Positions 36,401 to 48,000 of a DNA stretch of 64,000 bases are shown here, piece after piece. The stretch is from Petrosia ficiformis (Eukaryota > Porifera > Demospongiae > Haplosclerida > Petrosiidae): the NCBI GenBank assembly GCA_947044365.1, contig OX345636.1, positions 35,655,212 through 35,719,211 on the forward strand. The letters are read 5' to 3'. The position numbers were made by a program, and so were the translations under genes. Below the pieces are notes generated by a model, which was given only the letters and a program-made list of their open reading frames with translations, was not told the origin of the DNA and ran no database searches. Position 1 is the first letter of the stretch, and every line of letters starts with the position of its first letter.

Positions 36401-39400
36401 TACTACTATTAATACTCATAAAAGTCTTATACAATAGACTTCCATCCATTTTCCAACGAGCTATGGATAGCCTTACTGCCTCGTGTATCAGCTTATTTAG
36501 AAGACATCCTAGTTTCTGGTGTTGATGAAGAAGATCATCTTAAAAATCTCGACCAAGTGTTACGGAGACTCGAGTCAGCTGGTCTAACACTCAAGAAGTC
36601 AAAGTGTGTATTTGAACTTGACTCAATTGAATACCTTGGTCACATAATAGACAAGAATGGACATCACCCCTCTCCTTAAAAAGTCAAAGCCATTGCAGAA
36701 GCACCAACGCCTACAAATGTCCCTGAACTGAAATCATTTCTCGGACTAATAAACTATTACAACAAATCTTTGTCTAATCTATCTATGTTTCTCTCTCTGT
36801 TTTACATGTTACTCAAGAAAGGTACCCGATGGTATTGGTTGGATGATCAAGAGAAGGCATTCAAACAAGCTAAACAAATGCTACAGTCATCATCACTGTT
36901 GGTCGATTTTGATCCTTCTAAAGACCTACTTCTGTCATGTGACGCTTCACCATATCGTGTAGGAGGTGTCCTCAGTCATAAAATGGAGGATGGTAGTGAA
37001 AAGCCCATTGCTTTCACATCTAGAACACTCTTGGATGCAGGGAAGAAGTACTTGCAACTAGTTCACGTTGGCTGGACATTGACAGATCCAGGTCCACACT
37101 TCATTCCTTGTTTTAATCACTGTCGTTAACTCAGTGTTTTGGATGGATGTGTTTTGCGGGGTTCAGGTGTTGTGATTCCACCCACTGGTCATGATATTAT
37201 TCTAAACCTACTCCATGAAGCTCACCCAGGAGTAAGCAGAATGAAATGCTTAGCCCGCAGTGGCCTGGTTTAGACACCGCTATTGAAAACAGAAAACAAA
37301 TCATCCATCACCACCTAAAGCACCATTACACCCTTGGGAATACCCTAGAGTAGACCCTGGACATGTCTACACATTGATTATGCTGGTCCATTTCTAGGAC
37401 ACACTTTTCTCATTGTTAGTGGATGCTCACTCTAAGTGGATCGATTCGCATGTAGTAAACTCTACTTCATCCGAAGCAACATTCAAGGTTTTTCGTAATC
37501 TGTTTGCTACCCATAGCATTCCAGAACATGTAGTTTCAGACGATGGTTCAGGATTTACTAGTCAAGAATTTAAACAATTCATGGGACAGAATGGTATCAA
37601 ACATACAACATCACCATATCACCCCTCTTCAAACGGACTAGCTGAACATGCAGTACAAACTGTTATACATGGAATCAGTAAGGTAGAAGGTACTATTGAG
37701 TGTAGACTTGCTTATTTTCTATTCAATTACCATGCAACTCCCCAATCAACAACAGAGTTATTGCCTGCAGAACTCTTGATGGGAAGGAGATTACGTAGTC
37801 GTTTGGATTTAATTCATCCAGACGCAACACAAAATGTCATCAGGAAACAAGGAAATGTTGAGACCTCTTCTTATCCCCGACATTTTAAAGTTGGAGACAA
37901 ACTGTATGCTAAAGATTTCAGTGATAAAGGAAAACGGATTTCTGCCTCCGTTATTAAAGTAACTGGTCCCATTTCTTACAAGCTCAAGACACAGTCTGGA
38001 CATTTTATACGTCATCATTTAGATCACTTATGTGTTTGTTATCGTCCACACGATAATGTCACTGATCCTAGAACTGACTTATACTAGCCCTACTACAGAA
38101 GTTCCTCTGAATGTTTCACCACTTTCTACCTCATCTGATCCTCAAGAAATCACACAACCATCTGTCCGTCGGTTGACCTGAATTTGTAACCCTGTGGATC
38201 GTTATACCCGAGTATCAATTTAAAAAGGGAGGAGTGTGGTAACTATGACATCTAGGAAACCTTATAATGTATATAAAGCAATGTTGTCAGTTTGTATTCA
38301 TTTATTAATAGGTCTCTGTCTTCCTTTTGTTTTGTCATTAGTTTATGGTACGTGTGTTTACTTTGCCTACAATAACAGGTTATCACTTAATAATAATTAT
38401 AATATATATATATTACAGATATACATTAGCTATGTAATTAATAAATTATAATACATAATACTTATTTAATATTTACTTACCCTATCCTTTACACGAATAT
38501 CAGCACCAGATGACAATAAAATATTTACAATACCAACATGGCCACTCTTAGATGACAAATGTAAAGGTGTTTGTCCATACTGTAGTAACAAGATATATAG
38601 AGAAAAAGGTATCCCTATGATTGGTTTGTGGTGTCGGCATTCACTGATCATGACTGACTTTATCATGTCTGAAACACAACAACCTATTATAGTGATTATT
38701 TTGATTATCTACTCTCCTTACCTTTCAAAGGACCTTGTAGAACTTTGGGAATATATTTCAGGCAGAATAGCTAGCTATTAGTTCCAGTTTCTACGTAAGC
38801 TACTTAGCTACAAGCAGCTTTCTTTCTGCGGGTCTGTAGAGGTCGAGCATGTGATCTTTTACATGCCACACCCATTAATTGACCGAGCCCCCCCCCCCCA
38901 GAATGACGCAACTTCCTTAACTATGCATACTCACGCAAGTGGACACAAGAAAAAAATATATATATAGATTCAACCCAGTGGAAAGCTATCATAGGGATGG
39001 CCCTACGGGACATAATAACAATCATTAGATACTTGTAATGTAATAATAGTTAATTAAGTAGTTATTAATGTTATGACATCATAATAGGTTTTAGTTAATA
39101 ATAATTGTAACAAATAGATATATATTTATTTAATATTTACTTACCCTATCTTTTACATGAATATCAGCACCGGTACCATGAGATAATAATACATTCATAG
39201 TTTCAACATGACCACTCTGAGATGACAAATGTAAAGGTGTTTGTCCATACTGTAGTAATAACAATCATTAGATACTTGTAATATATTATGTTTATGATAA
39301 TAATAAAAATAATTAACAAGTTATTAAAGTTATATGTATTTGTGGCAAGGTAGAGACATCAGCATTATATTGAATTATTCACTAGCTAATTTCAATTATT

Positions 39401-42096
39401 TCGAAAAAGAATAAAGAGCGAGCCAACGTTTCATTGCCTATTCAGGTGTCTTCATCACGGCATAAAAAGTAAAACTAGTGATGTGACTAACAAGTAAGAG
39501 AAGATAAAGGAGTAACAAAAGAAATAAAATAAATAACAATAAAGCGGGGTGTATTGTAGTTTAATAATCCAAGACGCTTTATTCTAATGTTACAACAGAG
39601 CAGTCTGACCCAAATCCAATTCAAGAGACTAAACCAACTGCTGTTATAACTCTACCATATCTCCAGGGCCTCTCAAAAGCTATTCATAGGATCTTAGGTG
39701 AGTACAAAATTGAGGTAGAAAGGACCATATTCCAATTGTATCTCGAAAAGGTGTGGTGTACAGTATCCCATGTACAAACTGTAATAAATGCTATATACAT
39801 AGGACAGTCGGGCAGGTCATTAGCTTGCAGAATGAAAGTACATAGAAGAGCTGTTGTAGGTGGAGATATGAATGCCTCCGCAATTGCTGAACATGCATGG
39901 ACCAATCATTATAGTGTAAATTGGGAAGAAGCTAAAATATTAGATGTCTGTGATAGGTGGCATGAGAGATGTCTACTGGAATTGTGGCACATGTTGAACC
40001 ACCCAGAACGTATGAACAGAGATAAAGGATTACATTATTTCTATTTTTATTTATATATAAATTAAAATAGAAATATTGTAAGATATTTTATTGTTTATTC
40101 ATTTATTCGTAGTGTCTAAATGTCGAGTGTATAGTGACTCCATGTTTTATTACGCCCACAACTAGTTATTGTTGTGTTAATTGCATTCCTGAATGCAGAC
40201 AATAATATATATATATATATATATATGCTAGCTGAGATTCAACCTCCACACTGCACGATTATATGCCTCATGCTAAGTCGCTCGGCAATTATAAACTTTT
40301 ACAAGAATTAAAAAAAGAAATTATTAATCAAATATATGATCTTATTTTGAGACATCTGAATGATGTTGTATCATTATAATCATATCATAATAATCATTTG
40401 TATTTTGTAACATAATTTAAGATTGTTAAGTAAACATGAACCAAGCATAATATTTCTTACCCTATCCTTTACATGAATATCAGCACCATAACGTAATAAA
40501 ATAGTCACAATATCGACATGACCACTCTCAGATGACAAATGTAAAGGTGTTTGCTGATCCTGTAGTAATAACAATAATTATATACTTGTAATGTAATAAT
40601 AGTTAATTAAGTAGTTTTTAATTTTATGACATCTGGACAGGTTATTAGTTAGTATAATTATAACAAATATATATTACAGATATACATTAGCTATGCAATT
40701 AATTATAAAATCAACACAAATTATAATTAATACATAATATTTACTTACCTTATCCTTTACATCAATATCAGCACCATGAGATAATAATACATTCACAATA
40801 CCAACATGACCACTCTTAGCTGACAAATGTAAAGGTGTTTGTTGATCCTGTAATAATAACAATAATTATATACCTGTTATATCTTGTGTTTATGATAATA
40901 ATAATAGATAACTAAGTAGTTATTGATATTATGACATCATAACAGGTAATTAGTTGATACAAATATATATATTCAGATGTACATTAGCTATGTAATTAAT
41001 GAATTTACTTACCCAACCCTTCATATGAATATCAGCATCATGAGATAATAACGCATTCACAATATCAACATTACCTCTCGCAGATGACAAATGAAACGGT
41101 GTTTGTTGATACTGTAGTAATAACAATCATTAGATACTTGTAATATCTTGTATTTATGATAATAATAATTATTATTAGTTAATTAAGTAGTTAAGATTAG
41201 CTATGTAACCAATCATAATTAAAATATTCACTCATAATTGTAATACCGGTATGTGGTAACGTTCATAAAATTGTAATGTTTACATATATAGATAGGTGCA
41301 ATTGACAATTAAAGTGTATTTGTAATTACCTACCGATATAATCAACACATAAATTATAATACATAATATTTATATAATATTTACTTACCCTATCCTTTAC
41401 ATCAATATCAGCACCATGAGATACTAATACATTCACAATATGAACATGACCACTCTTAGCTGACAAATGTAAAGGTGTTAGTCCATCCTGTAGTGATAAC
41501 AATCATAAGATACTTGTAATATTTTATGTTTATGATCCTGACAATAATAGTTAATTAAGCAGTTATTAATGCTATGACATCATAACAGGTTATTAGTTAT
41601 TAATAAATATAACAAATATATATTACAGATATATATATATATATATACATTAACTATGTAATTAATTACATAATCAATACATAATCTATAATACATAATA
41701 CATAATATTTATTTAATGTTCATTTATCTCATAACATACACATAATCCATGTGATACCAGAATTATTCATTTCAATATAATATCAAGTAGTTTGTTAATC
41801 AGTATTGATAATATTGAGTATGATATGATATTTGATATTACACATAATACATGTTCACATTAGCTTCATTCACCCCATTATAAACAAATTCTGTTTATAA
41901 TGTGGTGAATGGTATGACTATTGAATGGGTGTCACATATTAAAATAGAGGTGTTGTAGACCTGTATCAGTATCACTATCAATATGGATATGATAACTCAC
42001 ATAACCATGTTTGCTGTTAGGGTTAGCACCCTTGTTAACTAATGATTCTGTTTCAGCAATATTTTGTTTCTCAACTGCTCTATATAGATCCTCATC
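33421..42096 (-). CDS. Ankyrin repeat block, one repeat per exon
   Basis: Exon 42096-42001 is a capping repeat ([20 protein letters not shown]). Six 99-bp exons and one 105-bp exon each encode a whole repeat in phase 0, with the core QTPLHLSxxSGHVxIVNxLL and a GADIxVKD turn. The 105-bp exon (39249-39145) has two extra residues (Thr-Gly) before GAD. The last exon 33519-33421 is a C-terminal cap (YGHSPIDLA...[11 protein letters not shown]). Introns share long similar stretches (TATGACATCATAACAGGTTA), so whole exon+intron units were duplicated in tandem. Confidence 0.92.
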
Positions 42097-45000
42097 CTAT
42101 AGTAATATATGTATATAGATCAGCCTTGTTGTAATTATAATTGTAATTTGTAATTATTTATAATTAATTACAAATTTCTTGTACTCGTAATTGTAATTGT
42201 AATTGAAAATTCAACTTCATGAAAATTGTATTTGCAATTGGCTCCAACTATAATTAGATATCAATTTCATACAATTACAGTCGTGGTAATGTTTCTCGCA
42301 ATACCTGTAACATCAGCTCCTACTGAAGAGTATTCAGTATACCTCGCAAACCTTGAAGGTGAGAAAGGTGTCATTTGCTCCCACAAAACTTTTCAAATTT
42401 TGCGCTACTTAAGTTAATCATGATTTTATTGTGTATTAACTCATCTTATTTCAAGCAATTGAGGAAGTAATTGTTAATTGAATTAATTACAAAGTTGGAA
42501 ACTTCCAATAAGTAAATGAAATCGTAATCATTACAATATTTTGTTCAAGTAATTTGTAATGATAATGATTGCATTTTCATTGTAATTGCAACAAGTCTGA
42601 TATAGATACATAATGATTATCATATAACATAATACATACTAGTTTATCCCATTCTTGTTTTGTAAGAAAACGTGATAACTGTAACTCTAATATAAAAAAT
42701 AAATAAAACAAATGATGTACAATGACATAGTATGTTACATGTTATTATACTGAAGAACAAACTAAGGATTAATAGTATAGAAATATGTTTTTGAAATCAT
42801 TTGAGGCTTCGTGGAATCAATCTATCATTATCATTATTACAGTATTCACAAGCTGATGTAAATTAGTTATTTAATGAAGTAACTTCCCAAACTTTATGTA
42901 CAATATGTTCTGTAATAATAATACTTAGACATTAACCTTTAGTTCTTTTATGAAGTTCCTCCTTCACCAGTCTAATTTCTTCATCTCTTTCTGTGACCTG
43001 TGAGGTCAGACTTACAACTTCAGAAAGTTCCTCCTTCAACTGTGTAATGGCTTCATTTCTTTCTGCGACCTGTGAAGTCACTGCTAGCAGTTCCTCCTTC
43101 AACTGTGTAATGGCTTCATCTCTTTTTGTGATCTGTGATATCAAAGCCAATATCTTCTTTTCTGCTACTTTTGCTGCCACTATTGATTCATTGTGAACTA
43201 AAATAAATTGAGGAATAATAATAATTGTGTATTTTACGTGTTTTATCCTCTATTTTTGAATCATTTCATAAAATTTAATGTTTTATTTTTACAAATTGTG
43301 AAATATTATAAGCAAACCACTAAAGTAAAGTTGTAAATATCTGATATATGATATAATTACGAATAAAAAAGGATCCCTCTGATTGCTTTGTTTGAAAACC
43401 AGCCACCTATTATCCTTCTTCTTACATTTTAATGGTTCTTGTATAACATTAACAATGTAATTACAACAACTATGATTTCTACCTACTGGTCTGCTGTAGC
43501 TCAAGCACATGTTCTTTTATGTGCCCTAACCAATGATTGACTGAGCCTCCTTGAATGACGCAGCTTCCTTATCTTATATGCCACATATTGATCTATGTGA
43601 CACAAGCTTACATGCTACTATAGAATCCAAGTGATTTTGCTGTTATCAGTTAAGTTTTCTTAAATAAAATGATGAACTTAATGTTATATGCTCACCTTCT
43701 GTAGGGACTGACAAATCAAATTGGATATCAACATCCTTAGATGTTTTTTCTTCAAATGTTAGCTCAGACACTATCCATTCAGCCTTTTTCTCTGTTAGCT
43801 CGCTCTTCAATTTATTTTTCTCAGACATCTCCTGACATGACTCCTCCTCTACAAAGATAAGCAATATATTATACAATAAGCTATGGTATTGCTGAAAAGA
43901 CAACCGTGCTTCCTACAGCCTGTACTACATTGTCTCTCATCATTTAAGCTTTCTGAACAAAAATTAAAACTTAATGTTACATGCTCACCTTCAGTAGGCA
44001 CTGACAAATCAAATTGGTTATCAACACCCTTAGACGTTTTTTCTTCAGATGTTAATTCTGATGCCAAACCTTCATCCTTTTTCTCTTGTAGCTCACTCTT
44101 TAGTTCATTTATCTCAGAATCCTTCATCTCATGATATGACTCCACCTCTACATAGTGAGAAATAATATTTTATACAATAAAGTTGATAATTTTATCGATG
44201 AGATAGGAACCAAGCTTGCCATAGCCTGTAATACTATTATAATAATAATATATACATGTAATTATAAAATTGACCTTCCAGCACTTTGTCCTCTTTGAGC
44301 TCATCTTTAGCCTCCAGTAGAACGTCATTTGAATGTGATGTGTCATCATCAACTTCCACTGAATTGATATATAAAGTAATAAGTGTGTTCATTAAGTAAT
44401 AGTTAGAACACACTTTACAGTGATTATGTGTTTTAATTTAGCATGAGGCCAGGTCAATAAAGGTTGTGTTTACAAAATGCACGAGCCGAAGGCAAGTGCG
44501 TTATGTAAATAAGACCTTTATTGACCGCCCAAGTGCTACATTGAAACACACAATGCACTGTCAAGTGTGTTTTAAGTGATTTATTGACGATCTGGTAAAC
44601 TACCACTGTTGTTTGAGCAGCTTTGTTAGTAGAGGTGAGCAAAGTGTGCAATAACTAACTTTTTCCACGCAAAAGTGTGCAATAAGGGATTTAATGTTCA
44701 ATCATGTGACGCATTATCTGCACTCTGATTGGCCACAGGTCACATGATCAGCAATAATACACACATATAAACATAGCAGATTGAGATTGTTTTTTTCATA
44801 CTTTGAATCTTTTTAATCTGAATTTCTTTTGCTCGTAGTTCCCCCATCATTACAACTGATCTTTTCCTGTATGTTTCTGATAGTTTCCTCTCACTGGATA
44901 GTTCAGCTTCCATTCCTTTCTTATTGTATTCAGTATTATGTATAACTGATACAAGAAGTTTCAAAGGATCCATTTCAATAGGAAATCGAAAATCTTGAGT

Positions 45001-48000
45001 GTCTACTACACAATCATATTGTATTTATTTGTTTAATAAACAGAAGAGAAATATTTACCTGTTGTTGAAGTTAATGACAGAAACTTAATTTTCTGTTGTT
45101 CAGTAATATGAAGATCATAAATTGAAAAGAAATGAGCAACTTCCAAAGCACTTGTGCATTTTAGAGCATCCATCATGATAGGATCTGATTCCTGGAATGT
45201 CACAGAAGAGAATAAAAGGAATTGGAATTTACATGTGTTGTGTGTCATATGAGTATTGTTTATAATACCTCTCTATGTTGGAATTCATACTTGTCTGGAT
45301 ATTTGTCTTCTTTTCTAAAATGTAAATCAGTTTTAGACAAGTCTTTTTCTTTCTTTACAGAAGTAAGAAGGTCATGTTCTCCTATTAGTAACTGATAATG
45401 AAATTATGATATTATACATGTATATTAGTATACCTGATAATGGAATAACATTTAATAATTGCCTTTCTGTAACTTCTAAACTCAGTGTATCTATGATAGA
45501 TATTTTCTTGGTATTCACGTGGATATGGACGTTTCGGAGATCATCTATGTAAATATATCAAAAAGAATGTCAACATAGAATGTCTGAAAACTCAAACAGT
45601 ATAATAAAGTTGAGTGTATTGGCTTTTCTACACTCCCTGCCTAGATTATGACAGACAAAACCATTGGCTTAAGCTTCATTGCATGGGGTAATTAGCATAA
45701 AAGTGTGAGTTGTGACTATTACAAACAAATAAGAATTTTGTAGCAAATATTTATCACCTTGTTCTTTCATAGAGACACTTCGCTTCTTTTTCAAATATTC
45801 TTGCAGGTTCAACTGAATGTAAACAAAATTTAATCATGATAATTATTCAATTGTGTTATATAGAGCAGGGCCATTGTTTTCCCATGAGTTCAAACTATAT
45901 ATTATATTACTATTATGTGTGACAAGTACACATAATTAAGGACATTTTGAGGAGCTTTGTCAATTCCTGGGCATGGTATGAAACTAATAATTATATGCCA
46001 TATTGTATAGCACCAAAGTAGATATTACAATTATAATAACATACAGCGTAATACAATAATTATAAGTTTCGTGCTATTCACAATTAAGTTGCAAACAAAA
46101 GATTTCATAAAACATGAAAAATTTTAAGCTTACAACTAGGAAAAAACTACAAAACCAGAAACTGATTTATTGTTATATGCCTTACACAACGAGAGACATA
46201 ATACGAGACACATGTCTAATTACTATTTAGTTATATACATGAGAACTACTGTGTCAAAACACTGTGTTATAATCCTAATTATATCATACAATTATTAACT
46301 ACACGAGCACAAAAAACTCTAACCTTGTCTTCTGTTTTTCTCTTGATGATTACAAATCCTCCAATGGTAACAGAAAGTACTTTCTCGTTTCTCAAGACAT
46401 CTTCACTATCCTTTATTAGTCTTATCAGCTCTTCATGAAGATGAGGTGGAGCATAGCAGATCACAATAATGGAGTTGCCCTCATTTACTACCTTCACAAT
46501 GACATTTTTTGCTTCATAATGAAAAGCTTTTCTGAGTAAACTTTGTATATCACTCAGTGTTGTCTTATCTCCTTCCCATTCTAAAACAAACTCTACTTCC
46601 TCTGGCTTCAGAAGATTTTTACATGAGTGCTTCATAAAATCTTGACCATATGAATGCTGTGTTGGGATTCTCTTGCAAAATGCTTCAACTGAACCATCGA
46701 ATTTCTTGATAAGTTTGATTGCAACTTGCAGCTCAAAATTTTCGGCAACAGCTTGAAGATGTTTTGTGTTAATCAACGATGTGTGATCAGAAACGACAAT
46801 CATTGCACCTTCAATTGATTTTGCAGCTCTAGCAGCATCTCTGAACTCCGGACGAAGGCTCAAAAAGTACTTAAGGCTCTTTAAAGAAATGGTATTATCT
46901 TTGAGACTCTTTATTATTTTAGTGATGAGTATATGGAGTTTTTTTCTCATTTCTTCAAACTGAGATTGATAGTACTCGGGTATCACATAAGAGTTTAGAC
47001 AATCATTAGACTGTACAGTATAGGTACAGAGGACAATGAAAATATAATTTATATAAAAGAGCATGACATAAACTTTTATGAGGCAAAGGACCAAATTTGT
47101 CATTTTCTAAGCAAATGTAAAGACAAATTTTCCCATAGAACAACTACATAATTCTACCATTTTGTTACAAGAAGTTTAATATTAGCCTTTCGTGGATATT
47201 AAATTTCATTGACATTCTGTGCAAAATGGCAAAATGGTAAGCATTTGAAGATAAATATTTGATCAAAATGATTTTGTAGGAAAGTGTATCTTTCCAAAAG
47301 TTAGATTACATTATTATTAATAAACAATGTCATGAATAATTCTAGCTGTTCTAATGAGAAATTTAAATAATAATGCCAATCTGTGCATTGGAAACTCTAC
47401 GAATATAGTTTAAATAAACTGAGTAAACACATGAATATGATTTAAATTACAATGACTCAGTATGAACATGATTTATAATGCTTATACACCTATTTGTTGG
47501 GATTCATAATTATTTTACATTCCTCAGGTTTTACTCTCAGGATGAAAATAGTGTCAATTCAACCTAATATGTGCATAACCTATATTTCTTGTCGTAATAC
47601 GTTCTATGCTGAATTGTATGAGTGACTTCTTCTTTAATGAAGCCATTTATATTATCGCTATTGTTATTAGCACAGTTTCATTAATTCACCTGTTTGGGTA
47701 TTTTATTGGGTGGAGGAGAAAGGAATTCATCACCTTGAGGAGGTGGCATATCTATGAGAAATAAAATGTCTTGCATAATTATTTGTTAATTATTAGTTTA
47801 TGTAGGAACCCATAATGATAGAAAGTATTAAAATGCTCTTCCACTTTCTATCATTATAGGCTAGGGTCCCTGGTTTATGATGTAATAATAAATTGTACAT
47901 AATTATAGTTTAGATTATAATTATATAAATGTCACAGTAAAGTTGTTCTAGTACTTTGGTGGTACAATTACAGGGCTGATCCAAGAAAGGTCACTGGTGT

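Noticed and set aside
43883..44134. Plus-strand frame opposite the coiled-coil exons
   Set aside because: Shadow of the minus-strand exon, which has splice sites and a paralogous neighbour.
46279..47103. 274-codon single-exon gene starting at 47103
   Set aside because: The first ~31 and last ~15 codons are intron sequence. Acceptor at 47010 and donor at 46324 make it an internal exon of the Death/ankyrin gene.
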